DNA of 42,701 nucleotides, taken from positions 1 to 42,701 of the forward strand of contig JAIYDW010000099.1 of NCBI GenBank assembly GCA_027487315.1, in the 5' to 3' direction. Positions 8,080 through 17,030 of this stretch are shown piece by piece. The position numbers were made by a program, and so were the translations under genes. Each line of letters starts with the position of its first letter. Within the stretch, counting starts at the first letter, position 1. Origin of the DNA: Verrucomicrobiaceae bacterium (lineage in GTDB: Bacteria; Verrucomicrobiota; Verrucomicrobiia; Verrucomicrobiales; Verrucomicrobiaceae). Below the pieces are notes generated by a model that searched no databases, was not told where the DNA came from, and worked only from the letters and a program-made list of their open reading frames with translations.

Positions 8080-9533
8080 TACGGTAGCGCGGCTTTCCAT
8101 CCGCTGTGGAGTTGTGCGGCGAGCTGCTTCACGGTCTCCGTGTGGGCGGGATCATTCGCTAGATTCACGGTCTCTTGGGGATCGTTGAGTTCGTCGTAGA
8201 GTTCGACTCCGGTGGGCTTTCCTTTCAAGTCATGCCATTCGGTGTAGCGCCAGCGGTCGGTGCGGATGCTGCGGCCCATGTAGGGTGGTTTGCCGGTGCG
8301 GAGGTATTGGCTGAAGGCGGCTTTCTTCCACGCTTGATTGGGCTTTTCGAGCAATGGGGCGAAGTTGGTGCCTTCGAGATGTTTCGGCAATGGCAGCGCA
8401 CAGAGTTGGGCGAGGGTGGGGTAGAGGTCGACCAGTTCCACGAGTGCCAGTGTGCGCTGTCCGGCGGTTTTCATGCCGGGAGTGCTGACAATGAGCGGCA
8501 CGCGGGTACCATGCTCGAAGTTGGTCATCTTGGTGAAGACCCCGTTTTCGCCGAGGTGATAGCCGTGATCAGACCAGAAAACGATGAGGGTGCTTTCACG
8601 CAGTCCGAGCCGATCCAGTTCATCGAGCACTCGACCAAGCTGTGCGTCCATGAAGCTGACGCAGGCGCGATAGCCGCGGATGAGCTTCAAGGCCATGGCG
8701 TCGGAGATGGGGCCGTTTTCAGGCACGGTGCCGTAGCTGCGCAGTTCGTAGTTGTTGTGAAAGGCTGGCTCGGGCGCGTTTTTGGGGCGCTCTGGATTGG
8801 TGGCGAGTTTGATACTGTTTTCGGGATACAGATCCCAATATTTTTGCGGACAGGTGAAAGGCAGGTGTGGCTTCACAAAGCCGACGCCGAGGAAGAAGGG
8901 CTTCGCTTCGGCTTTGAGTCGCTGGAGCGTTTCGATCGCCTTGCTGGCGGTTTGCGCATCGGGATATGAGGTGTCGGGTTCATTGGCGGCTTCGAAGGGT
9001 GCGGCGCGGAGTTGTTTGGGCTGTTGGGCTTTGGGCAGTGCTTTGAGCTGCTTTACGTAGTCGAGTGAATCTTGGGTAAACCAATGGCGATAGGGTTCGC
9101 CATGGAACCAGGCTGGCTCGGTCCAAGATTGGGGGTCGTCGCCGGGTTCCCGCTCGCTGTGGTGGAAGATTTTGCCGAGGGAGAGACTGGTGTAACCGTG
9201 GTTCTTGAAGTGTTGCGGCAGCGAGATCACGTCTGGCATGTTGGGGCGCATGAAGTGCTGATTGTCGAACACCTGGGTGGTGTCAGGGCGTGAGCCGCTG
9301 AGCAGGCTGCTGCGTGATGGATTGCAGACGGCGACCTGACAGTAGGCGCGTTCAAACAATAGGCCACTGGCGGCGAGGCGGTCGATGTTTGGTGTTTTCA
9401 TGTGCGCGGCGCCGTAGCAGGCGAGTTCCGGGCGAAGATCATCGACGGCGATGAAGAGGACGTTGAGCGGCTGCGCCGCTAATGACGAATGAAGAATGAC
9501 GAATGACGAAAGCTGGATGAGTAGTCGTGGCAT
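8079..9533 (-). CDS. Secreted sulfatase, iduronate-2-sulfatase-like
   Basis: This is a type I sulfatase hydrolysing a sulfate ester on a carbohydrate. With the ATG at 9533 it has 484 residues and a signal peptide ending near SLAAQP. NVLFIAVDDLRPELACYG gives the metal-binding Asp pair, and CNPSR at residues 70-74 is the C-x-P-S-R motif in which Cys70 becomes formylglycine. FWSDHGYHLGENG near the middle supplies further metal and sulfate ligands, and FLGVGFVKPHLPF matches iduronate-2-sulfatase-like members. An upstream in-frame ATG at 9596 would overlap the preceding gene and delay the signal peptide. The chosen start lies 4 bp after the neighbouring sulfatase stop, so they are co-translated. 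The actual substrate is unknown. Confidence 0.9.
   Translation of the reverse strand: MPRLLIQLSSFVILHSSLAAQPLNVLFIAVDDLRPELACYGAAHMKTPNIDRLAASGLLFERAYCQVAVCNPSRSSLLSGSRPDTTQVFDNQHFMRPNMPDVISLPQHFKNHGYTSLSLGKIFHHSEREPGDDPQSWTEPAWFHGEPYRHWFTQDSLDYVKQLKALPKAQQPKQLRAAPFEAANEPDTSYPDAQTASKAIETLQRLKAEAKPFFLGVGFVKPHLPFTCPQKYWDLYPENSIKLATNPERPKNAPEPAFHNNYELRSYGTVPENGPISDAMALKLIRGYRACVSFMDAQLGRVLDELDRLGLRESTLIVFWSDHGYHLGENGVFTKMTNFEHGTRVPLIVSTPGMKTAGQRTLALVELVDLYPTLAQLCALPLPKHLEGTNFAPLLEKPNQAWKKAAFSQYLRTGKPPYMGRSIRTDRWRYTEWHDLKGKPTGVELYDELNDPQETVNLANDPAHTETVKQLAAQLHSGWKAALP
9481..9510. repeat. Short direct repeats within the sulfatase signal-peptide codons
   Basis: GAATGACGAA-type units recur three times in 30 bp (AATGACGAATGA, then GAATGAC, then GAATGACGAA). 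They encode the SSFVILHSSL core of the sulfatase signal peptide. Such repeats can expand or contract in multiples of the unit, which would lengthen or break the hydrophobic core. Confidence 0.5.
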
Positions 9534-9537
9534 GAGA

Positions 9538-11034
9538 TCAGGGGGCTTTCTTCTTTGACTCGGCCTCGCGGAGGCGCTGGACTTTGGATTTGGCACCTGC
9601 CGCCTTGTTCACCTGAGTGGAACGGAGATGAGTAAGGAGTTTCTCGCGCATCTGGTTTAAGGTTTCGTGATGCTGGGGATCGGCGCTGAGTTCGTGCTCT
9701 TCGAGGGGGTCGGTTTCGAGATCAAAGAGGTATTCGCGCTCTTCATCGGCCCAGTATTTGTAGCGATCGTCGCGGGCCATCACGCGAAGCGGTGGTTTGT
9801 CGCCGATCTCACTGGTGGCGATGGGTCGGACGTGATTCGCCTCTCCTTTGGCGATGGGTAAGAGTGATTTGGCAAAGCGATTGGCAGTGAGTTCACCGCC
9901 GACGGCTTCGACGATGGTGGGATACACATCCATCATCTGAACCGGGGCTTTGCTGCGACCTGCTTTGATCTGATCGGGCCAGCGGATGACGAGGGGGACT
10001 CGGACGGACTCCTCATAGAATCGGCCTTTGGTTAGGTAGCCGTGTGCACCCATCATTTCGCCGTGATCGGAGGTGAAAATGACCAGCGTATTGTCCCAGG
10101 TGCCGCGTGCTTTCATCGCATCCGCCAGGCGCGCGACGCAATCATCAACCAGCGCCATTTTGCCGAGGTAGTTGGCCAACATGCGGCGGGTTTTCGCGTG
10201 ATCGAGCGCGTGACCTTCACGCAGATACTTCTCCGGCACGTTTGCGGGTAGGGTGAGCTTTTCTGGATCGAACATCGTGGCGTAGTCACCCGGTGCATCG
10301 AGCGGCGGATGTGGCGAGTGGAGGCTCACCACCAGACACATCGGCTTGTCCTTGGGCTGAGCACCGATGAAATCGACCGCGAGACCGGTGGTGAAGATGT
10401 CGTGATAGTTCTCCGGCTGCACCACACTCGGACGCGGCTCGAACTCGCCTTTCACATAGCGCCCGTGCAGGTCGTCGGCCACGGGTTGAAGCAGTCCGAG
10501 TTTTTGAAGATGCAGCGAGTAGGCATCGCGGCCTTTGGCGGAATCCGGCGGGCCGGAGATGTCCTCGACGTGATCGAGGCCGAGCGCTTTGAAGTAGGCG
10601 CCGCTGTTTTTGAAATGCTCACGCCAACCCGGGCCAGAGGTCCAGTGCGTCTTGCCGATCTGTGCTGTGGTTAGCCCAGCGCGCTGGATGTCGCGGAACA
10701 TGGTGGCGTCCTCAGGTGAGGGAAAATAAGCCTGGGCATTGCCCCAGAGGGCGTGGCCGCCATTGTGTGGATACAAACCTGTGAGCAGGGAGACCCGCGC
10801 GGGCATGCACACTGGTGAGGTGGTGTAGCAGGCGTCAAAGATCATGCCTTCGCGGGCAATGCGGTCGAGATGTGGCGTGCGAACTTCCTTGTTGTCCCAG
10901 CTCACGTAGCGGGGGCTCCATTGGTCAGCGATGATGACGAGCACATCCGACGGCTTCGTTGGTGCATCGGCAGCATGCAGATCTGCAAGCGCCGAGAGCA
11001 GCAGTGTGGTGATGAGCGAGAGATTTTGTTTCAT
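9538..11034 (-). CDS. Secreted sulfatase (C-x-P-A-R type)
   Basis: From the ATG at 11034 this 498-residue protein has a signal peptide (MKQNLSLITTLLLSALADLHAADA). DVLVIIADQWSPRYVSW and CMPAR at residues 76-80 mark a type I sulfatase with Cys76 as the formylglycine precursor. FTSDHGEMMGAHGY provides the second metal-binding region and KGRFYEESVRVPLVIRWP is a family hallmark. The charged tail (AGAKSKVQRLREAESKKK) is a short extension. An in-frame ATG at 11070 would put 12 non-hydrophobic residues before the signal. It is followed 4 bp later by a second sulfatase and preceded, after 99 bp, by the FecR/LamG gene, so it probably belongs to the sigma-controlled operon. Substrate unknown. Confidence 0.9.
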   Translation of the reverse strand: MKQNLSLITTLLLSALADLHAADAPTKPSDVLVIIADQWSPRYVSWDNKEVRTPHLDRIAREGMIFDACYTTSPVCMPARVSLLTGLYPHNGGHALWGNAQAYFPSPEDATMFRDIQRAGLTTAQIGKTHWTSGPGWREHFKNSGAYFKALGLDHVEDISGPPDSAKGRDAYSLHLQKLGLLQPVADDLHGRYVKGEFEPRPSVVQPENYHDIFTTGLAVDFIGAQPKDKPMCLVVSLHSPHPPLDAPGDYATMFDPEKLTLPANVPEKYLREGHALDHAKTRRMLANYLGKMALVDDCVARLADAMKARGTWDNTLVIFTSDHGEMMGAHGYLTKGRFYEESVRVPLVIRWPDQIKAGRSKAPVQMMDVYPTIVEAVGGELTANRFAKSLLPIAKGEANHVRPIATSEIGDKPPLRVMARDDRYKYWADEEREYLFDLETDPLEEHELSADPQHHETLNQMREKLLTHLRSTQVNKAAGAKSKVQRLREAESKKKAP

Positions 11035-11133
11035 GCCGGGACCCGTTGGTAACGACGGAAGAGGGGACAAACTGCACCAAGTTTTGGTGGGCTTTGCAAG
11101 TGGTGAAGCCCTGAAGAATAGAGGAGACTGATC

Positions 11134-12690
11134 TTACTCTGGTTTGCCGGCTTCAAATTGTTGAAGAATCTCGGTGGGTGAGAGGACGGCTTGATAGATG
11201 GCGAATTCGTCGATGGCGCCGTTGAGGTTGCGGATGGGGGAGTCGTGATTTTGGGTGGGCAGGCCCCAGTTGCCGATCTCGCAGGGGCCGAAGGTGATGG
11301 GGCGGGCGGGTTGGTGGAGGGGTGAGATTTCGCGACCGACTTCCTGGGCGTCGAAGTATTGGATGACTTCGCCGCTGGTGCTGTCGTAGGTGACTGCGAG
11401 GTGGTGCCAGCGGCCGAGGCTGTCGGCTGTGAAGACGGGTTTGCTGTAGTAGATCTGATTGTATTTGGCGGATTTAGGAACATCGCCCGGGCGATAAGTG
11501 ATGCTGAACATGAGGCTTCCGTCCTGGAAGATCTGCCAGTGCGGTTCGCCGTTGTCGTAGCCGTCGGTGAGGAGCAGGGAGTTGTATTTTTTGTCGACGC
11601 TATCGACTTTGACCCAGCAACTGAGGGTGAGGGCTGAGTAGGTGCCTTCGAGGCTCATGCGGACGCGGTCGCCGGGGCGTTTGAATCCGAGGGCTTCTTT
11701 GCCGGGCCAGCGGCCTTCGGTCCAGCGAGCGCCGACAGCGCCACCGGAGTGTTTGGGGTTGCGTGGTTCAGTGAAGTTGTTGACGAGGCGATCCCAGCGG
11801 TCGTCGGTCCAGTGTTTGAAGGTGTAGTAGGCGATGAGGCGGGGGTCGGTGCGGGCTTGATTTGACCAGTCTTGCCAGGCGTCCAATCGACGTTGCTGAC
11901 GCTGGGCGATGAGATCGTGCAATTCGGTGATGGGGAGGAAGTCGGTGGTGGTATTGCCGAGAGTCATGCCTTGTTTGAGGCTTGATGAGGTGCGGTCGGT
12001 GTGGGCGATGACCTCGCCTTCGAAGACGTGAACGGCGCTGGTGTTGTCTTTGACGTTGAGGGCGAATTCGGTGCCGAGATCTTCGAGTTTCATGCCGGGC
12101 GCGTGCAGGAGGAAGCCCTTGGCAGCGGGTGGTACGTGAACGCGGATGCGGCCGGAGAGGCAGCGGGCCTCCCATGAAGAGATGATCTCCAGTTCGGCGG
12201 CGCCTTCGAGGAGGGCGGTGGCACCACTGAAGAACTCGATCTGGGTGAGGCCTTTGGTGAGTTTGATGGTGCGAGGGGTGATGGTGTCGCCGCTGCGGAG
12301 GGGGCTATGGGCGAACTCGGCATCCAGGGTCTGGCTGAGCATGGCGACGCCGCTGGAGGTGGCTTCGGGGGAGTTGTATTCTTTGGGCCAGAGGACGAAG
12401 GCGAGGGTGATGGCGGCGGCGGTGGCGAGGGTGGTTTGGATGGGGCGACGGAACCAGGAGGAGGGTGTGGGGGGCTTTGGTGAGGGTTGCCAGGCCGTTA
12501 GGGGAGTGGATTGGCGTGCGAGGGTCCAGTCGCGCAGGGTGGCGTCCATTTGGGAGCGCTGGCGGAGGAGGGCGCGTGCGGTGGGGTCGAACAGGAGGGT
12601 TTCCTGGAGGCGAGTGAAGTCTTCGGGAGAAAGGGTGCCGTCGAGGTGGTGGTCGATGGCCTCGTTGAGATTGAATTCGGGAACGTTCAT
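11134..12690 (-). CDS. FecR-domain membrane protein with C-terminal LamG-like domain (putative anti-sigma)
   Basis: The 518-residue product has a cytoplasmic N-terminus of about 90 residues (LNEAIDHHLDGTLSPEDFTRL), one membrane helix (TLATAAAITLAFVLWP), a FecR-like beta domain (IEFFSGATALLEGAAELEI, then LGTEFALNV) and a laminin-G/concanavalin-like domain from about residue 320 (FKRPGDRVRM, LTLSCWVKVDS, NGAIDEFAIY). FecR proteins pass an outer signal to an ECF sigma factor. Here the sigma gene overlaps it by 4 bp (12687-12690), so the pair is very likely functional. The LamG part could bind the polysaccharide that the downstream sulfatases attack; that is inference. This fusion is common in PVC bacteria. 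Confidence 0.85.
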   Translation of the reverse strand: MNVPEFNLNEAIDHHLDGTLSPEDFTRLQETLLFDPTARALLRQRSQMDATLRDWTLARQSTPLTAWQPSPKPPTPSSWFRRPIQTTLATAAAITLAFVLWPKEYNSPEATSSGVAMLSQTLDAEFAHSPLRSGDTITPRTIKLTKGLTQIEFFSGATALLEGAAELEIISSWEARCLSGRIRVHVPPAAKGFLLHAPGMKLEDLGTEFALNVKDNTSAVHVFEGEVIAHTDRTSSSLKQGMTLGNTTTDFLPITELHDLIAQRQQRRLDAWQDWSNQARTDPRLIAYYTFKHWTDDRWDRLVNNFTEPRNPKHSGGAVGARWTEGRWPGKEALGFKRPGDRVRMSLEGTYSALTLSCWVKVDSVDKKYNSLLLTDGYDNGEPHWQIFQDGSLMFSITYRPGDVPKSAKYNQIYYSKPVFTADSLGRWHHLAVTYDSTSGEVIQYFDAQEVGREISPLHQPARPITFGPCEIGNWGLPTQNHDSPIRNLNGAIDEFAIYQAVLSPTEILQQFEAGKPE

Positions 12691-13220
12691 GGGGTGCTGT
12701 GTTGCAGCTCCTTGGTCATGCAGGTTTGGAGAATGGCGCGGAGGCGTTGGAGGATTTTGTAGAAGGCGGTGACGGATTTTCCGGCGAGTTGAGCGGCTTC
12801 GTGGAATTTGATACCGGGTTGGTAGGCGTGTTCGAGCCAGCGGGCTTGATCGGCGGGGAGTTTGTCGAGGCAGTGGCGGAGGGCCTGGTGTTCGCGTTCG
12901 CGGAGGTCGGTTTCGGTGAGGGATTCGTCGGCGAGGAGATCGAGGAGGTCGTCATTGAAGACGAGGCGGTCGCGGGCTTTGTTGCGGGAGTGACGAAGGG
13001 CTTCGAAGCGTGCGATGGTGCCGATCCAGGCCATGAAGTGGGTGTTGGGCTCGAACTGGCTGAATTTGCGCCAGGCGATGAGGGAGGTTTCCTGGAGGAC
13101 ATCGTCGACATCTTCCCAGGTGGGGAGAAGGGTGCGGAGGAAGCCACGGAGTCTGGATTCGTGAGCCATGAAGAGGCGAACGAAGGCTTCGTAGGTTTCG
13201 GGGGAGGGTGACGCGGACAC
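12687..13220 (-). CDS. ECF-type RNA polymerase sigma factor (Rhodopirellula/Verrucomicrobium family)
   Basis: This sigma-70 family protein of about 177 residues is assigned a GTG start at 13220, because the in-frame sequence further upstream is low-complexity and antisense to the EF-P end. Region 2 is visible as FVRLFMAHESRLRGFLRTLLPTWEDVDDVLQE followed by FMAWIGTIARFEALRH. Region 4 is LPADQARWLEHAY through FHEAAQLAGKSVTAFYKILQRLR, a helix-turn-helix for -35 recognition. The order matches the PVC-specific sigma family (TIGR02989). It sits just after the EF-P terminator and overlaps the FecR/LamG gene by 4 bp. It likely drives this operon, including the two sulfatases, when FecR is triggered. 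No -35 motif was identified. Confidence 0.85.
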   Translation of the reverse strand: MSASPSPETYEAFVRLFMAHESRLRGFLRTLLPTWEDVDDVLQETSLIAWRKFSQFEPNTHFMAWIGTIARFEALRHSRNKARDRLVFNDDLLDLLADESLTETDLREREHQALRHCLDKLPADQARWLEHAYQPGIKFHEAAQLAGKSVTAFYKILQRLRAILQTCMTKELQHSTP

Positions 13221-13284
13221 AAAGGAATACTGCCGAGGGAGGGGGAATTTGGACAGGCTGTTTTTTGAGTGGGGTGATTGGGCA

Positions 13285-13314
13285 CAAAAAAAGGAGGCTG
13301 TTGGGCCTCCTTTT
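13285..13314 (-). terminator. Intrinsic terminator of efp
   Basis: AAAAGGAGGC (13289-13298) and GCCTCCTTTT (13305-13314) form a 10-bp stem with loop TGTTGG. On the minus strand the stem is followed by a run of seven T, ending 30 bp after the EF-P stop. It separates efp from the sigma-factor operon. Confidence 0.85.
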
Positions 13315-13344
13315 GATGAGTTGAACTTTTTTGAATGGCTCCGA

Positions 13345-13908
13345 CTACGCGCGACCGAGGTAGCTGCCGTCTTCGGTTTTGACGCTGATGCGCTCGCCGG
13401 TGACGATGAAGAGGGGGACTTGAACGGTGAGGCCGGTTTCGACGGTGACGGCTTTGTAGACGTTGTTGGCGGAGTCGCCTTTGACGCCGTCGGGGGCGTC
13501 GGTGACGAGCATGGAGATGGAAGCTGGGAGTTCGACGGCGGCGACGGTGCCATCGGTGAAGACGACGTTGTATTTTTGGCCTTCGATGAGGTATTGCTTC
13601 ACGGCGACGATGATGTCGTTGCCAACGAGGACGTCTTCGTAGGTTTCGGGGTGGAGGAAGTGGTAGCCGTCACCGTCGATGTAGCTGAACTCATGGGGTT
13701 CGCGCTCGAGATTGACGCCGTCGAGGGATTCGTTTGAGGTGAGGCGGAGGTTGTGAACGCGGCCGGTGGCGAGGCTCTTGATGGACATTTGCACGTAAGA
13801 AGCCATGCGAGGAGGCGTCTTGTGCTCCATGTCGGTGATGATGCAGACGTCGTTGTTGTGCCGAACGGCCTGACCGCGGCGGAGATTGATAACGGGGGTG
13901 GAAGCCAT
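13345..13908 (-). CDS. efp: Elongation factor P, with an unusual PPRM tip loop
   Basis: EF-P binds between the ribosomal P and E sites and relieves stalling at consecutive prolines. From the ATG at 13908 the product is 187 residues, the usual length, with the three beta-barrel domains: N-terminal INLRRGQAV, central FSYIDGDGYHFLHPETYED, and C-terminal DAPDGVKGDSANNVYKAVTV. The in-frame sequence upstream is proline/arginine-rich shadow. The tip loop that normally reads near PGKG around residue 34 is HKTPPRMAS here. Arg34 replaces the modified Lys, as in Arg-type (EarP or EfpL-like) variants, and two prolines precede it. The gene lies 65 bp downstream of an Rrf2 regulator and ends in a clear terminator. 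Confidence 0.95.
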   Translation of the reverse strand: MASTPVINLRRGQAVRHNNDVCIITDMEHKTPPRMASYVQMSIKSLATGRVHNLRLTSNESLDGVNLEREPHEFSYIDGDGYHFLHPETYEDVLVGNDIIVAVKQYLIEGQKYNVVFTDGTVAAVELPASISMLVTDAPDGVKGDSANNVYKAVTVETGLTVQVPLFIVTGERISVKTEDGSYLGRA

Positions 13909-13973
13909 GGGAGGGTTGTGTTTAGGCAGTTTGGAGTGAATTGCAAGCGGGTAAATCGTGACAATCAGACCGG

Positions 13974-14426
13974 CTAGATTTCGAAGGTGAGGGCTTGGGG
14001 AGGGGCGGAACGGGCGATGACGTGGGCGATGGTGGTGGTATCGAGCCAGTTTTGCACGACAGATTGGAGGTCGAGCAGGGTGCGACCGAGGCCGCAGCCA
14101 CCGATGGCGCCGCATTCGCAGGAGCCGGATTGGGTGCGGGCGTTTTCGCAGCATGGGATGGGTTGGAAGGGGCCGTCGATGAGTTCGACGACTTGGCGGA
14201 GGGTGATGTCGGTAGAGGGAGCCTGCATTTGGTAGCCGCCGCCGACGCCGCGTTTGCTGCGGAGGATGCCGCCGTTTTTGAGGGAGAGAAGGATCTGTTC
14301 GAGGAACTTGAGGGGGATGTGTTCCTTGGCGGCGAGATCGTGGATGGAGAAGGTGCGTCCAGCGGTCTCACGGCCCATGGCGGTGAGGGCGCGGAGGGCA
14401 TATTCGGCCTTCTTGGAGAGTTTCAT
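13974..14426 (-). CDS. Rrf2-family transcriptional regulator with a cysteine cluster
   Basis: The 150-residue protein starts MKLSKKAEYALRAL, the Rrf2 signature, with a winged helix (IHDLAAKEHIPLKFLEQIL, then RGVGGGYQM). Cysteines at 92, 93, 103, 105 and 111 match in region, though not exactly in spacing, the three Fe-S ligands of IscR/NsrR-type members, so an Fe-S or redox sensor is likely. The nearest relative cannot be named from sequence alone. Its start codon lies inside a 10-bp inverted repeat (14421-14453), suggesting autoregulation. EF-P follows 65 bp downstream. Confidence 0.9.
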   Translation of the reverse strand: MKLSKKAEYALRALTAMGRETAGRTFSIHDLAAKEHIPLKFLEQILLSLKNGGILRSKRGVGGGYQMQAPSTDITLRQVVELIDGPFQPIPCCENARTQSGSCECGAIGGCGLGRTLLDLQSVVQNWLDTTTIAHVIARSAPPQALTFEI

Positions 14427-14453
14427 TGTCGAGTTACCTGATAGACAATGAAA
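14421..14453 (-). promoter_or_regulatory. Inverted repeat enclosing the Rrf2 start codon
   Basis: TTTCATTGTC (14421-14430) and GACAATGAAA (14444-14453) are perfect 10-bp complements separated by 13 bp. The minus-strand ATG (14426-14424) and the AGGT that could serve as ribosome binding site both fall inside. It could be the Rrf2 operator or an mRNA hairpin hiding the start. The repeat is seen; the role is inferred. Confidence 0.6.
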
Positions 14454-14480
14454 GAGGGGAAGGCAAGGGGAAGGGAAAAG

Positions 14481-14513
14481 AAAAAGGCCGGACCTTTGCG
14501 GGGTCCGGCCTTT
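14481..14513 (-). terminator. Intrinsic terminator of gap
   Basis: AAAGGCCGGACC (14483-14494) pairs perfectly with GGTCCGGCCTTT (14502-14513). On the minus strand the stem runs into TTTTTCTTTTC. It ends transcription 22 bp after the GAPDH stop and insulates the Rrf2 gene. Confidence 0.9.
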
Positions 14514-14535
14514 GGAGACTTTTCAGCGAGTGGGC

Positions 14536-15609
<1,074 letters not shown>

Positions 15610-15650
15610 TTACGATTGGAGGGGAGGCATACCGCGAGGGGGCGGGGGTG

Positions 15651-16226
15651 TCAACCGAGGGATTCGGTTTGGGGTTTCCATTTGATGCCGCAGCCGGTGC
15701 TGGGGCGCTGGTTGTCAAGGGGAGGCTGGCCGGCGATTTGCGCGGCGAGGGCGGCGCGGAGGTCTTTGCCGGTGATGGGCTCCTGGTTGCGGGGGCGGGA
15801 GCTGTCGAATTGACCGGCGTAGGTCAGGCTGAGGGCGCCGTCGAAGAGGTAGAAATCGGGGGTGCAGGCGGCGGCGTAGGCTTTGGCGACGGATTGATCC
15901 GCGTCGAAGAGGTAGGGGAAGGTCCAGCCGTGGGCGGCGGCGAAAGGGGCCATTTTGTCGGGGGCATCGGCGGGGTAGTTTTCGATGTCGTTGGAGTTGA
16001 TGGCGACGACACCGACGCCAGCGGCATCGCATTCGGAGGCGAAAGAGGCGAGGGCGTCGGCGAGATGGATGACGAAGGGGCAGTGGTTGCAGACGAACAT
16101 GACGAAGAGGCCATTGGGGCCGCGGGCGTCATCGAGAGTGAAGATGGAGCCGGAGGGGTCGGGGAGTTCGAATTCGGGGGCGGTGGAGCCCAAGGGGAGG
16201 ATGCGTGTGGAGGGGGTTTCGGCCAT
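15651..16226 (-). CDS. Thioredoxin-like / AhpC-TSA family protein
   Basis: The 191-residue protein has a thioredoxin fold: PLGSTAPEFELPDPSG at the start and FVCNHCPFV, giving a Cys46-x-x-Cys49 pair where CGPC would be in thioredoxin. GVGVVAINSND, FPYLFDADQSVAKAYAA and CTPDFYLFD resemble the PRX-like or redoxin subfamily found in many bacteria. No signal peptide is seen, so it is probably cytosolic. It may reduce disulfides or peroxides, but a substrate cannot be named. It lies upstream of gap on the same strand, 65 bp away; shared transcription is possible. Confidence 0.88.
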   Translation of the reverse strand: MAETPSTRILPLGSTAPEFELPDPSGSIFTLDDARGPNGLFVMFVCNHCPFVIHLADALASFASECDAAGVGVVAINSNDIENYPADAPDKMAPFAAAHGWTFPYLFDADQSVAKAYAAACTPDFYLFDGALSLTYAGQFDSSRPRNQEPITGKDLRAALAAQIAGQPPLDNQRPSTGCGIKWKPQTESLG

Positions 16227-16373
16227 GGGGATTGAGATGGCACGGATTTTGGAGGGTGCTAGTGAAGAAGTGAGGGAAATTGGGGGATGGTTGGGAGAAG
16301 TAGAGCGGGGGAAGGGCTGGGGTTTGGAAATTGTGTTGGCAAGTGGGGATGAATCGTGTCAAATCGGCGGTTC

Positions 16374-17018
16374 ATGAAACGAATTTGCCTTTTACTGCCT
16401 GTTGCTGCCGCCTTGGTTTCCCTTTCTTTGAATGCTGTTGAGGGGGACGGGTTTGTGTCTTTGTTTGATGGGAAGACGATGACGGGGTGGAAGAATCCTT
16501 ATGAGTGGGGGCAGATTGAAGTGAAGGATGGGGAGATCCATCTGACGGGGGAGAAGAAGTTTTTTGTGATCACGGAGAAGCTTTACAGCGACTTTGTTTT
16601 TGAGGGGGATGTGTTTATTCCGGAGGGGAAGGCGAACAGTGGGTTTATCTTTCGGGGGTTGGTGGAGCCGAACAAGGTTTATGGGTATCAAGCCGAGGTG
16701 GATGGAGACGCGACGCGGAAGTGGTCGGGGGGCTTGTATGATGAGGGTCGCCGGCAGTGGTTCATCAGTCCGATCAAGGCGGATCCCGAGAGTGTGAAGG
16801 CGTTTCGGGAGCGGGCAGGCGATGCGTTCAAGCGCAACGACTGGAACACTTACCGGATCACGTGCCAGGGGAAGAAGATTAAAATTGAGGTGAACGGCGT
16901 GGTGACCACGGATGTGGATGATGGCATGGATGCGACCGGGGTGATCGCGATCCAGCATCACGGGGAGAAGGGGCAGACTTACAAGTTCCGCAACCTTCGG
17001 ATTAAGGAATTGAAGTGA
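16374..17018 (+). CDS. DUF1080 (3-keto-disaccharide hydrolase family) secreted protein
   Basis: From the ATG at 16374 this 214-residue protein starts with a Sec signal peptide (MKRICLLLPVAAALVSL). FVSLFDGKTMTGWKNP is the DUF1080 hallmark; SGFIFRGL, YGYQAEVDG, NDWNTYRITCQGKKIKIEVNG and GVIAIQHHGEKGQTYKFRNLRI complete a concanavalin-like beta-sandwich. Characterised relatives act on 3-keto-glycosides, and PVC genomes carry many paralogues. It should act in the periplasm on sugars; exact activity is not shown. An in-frame ATG at 16356 lies before the signal. It diverges from the thioredoxin-like gene across 147 bp of purine-rich sequence with no clear promoter. Confidence 0.9.
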   Translation: MKRICLLLPVAAALVSLSLNAVEGDGFVSLFDGKTMTGWKNPYEWGQIEVKDGEIHLTGEKKFFVITEKLYSDFVFEGDVFIPEGKANSGFIFRGLVEPNKVYGYQAEVDGDATRKWSGGLYDEGRRQWFISPIKADPESVKAFRERAGDAFKRNDWNTYRITCQGKKIKIEVNGVVTTDVDDGMDATGVIAIQHHGEKGQTYKFRNLRIKELK

Positions 17019-17030
17019 TGGGCTGAGGGC

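Noticed and set aside
13221-13553. Upstream extension of the sigma factor frame to an ATG at 13553
   Set aside because: The extra 111 residues are Ser/Pro/Lys low-complexity antisense to the EF-P end and cross its terminator; sigma homology starts near 13205.
13909-14154. Extension of the EF-P frame to 14154
   Set aside because: The added 82 residues are Arg/Pro-rich and lie over the Rrf2 gene; EF-P homology begins at 13908.
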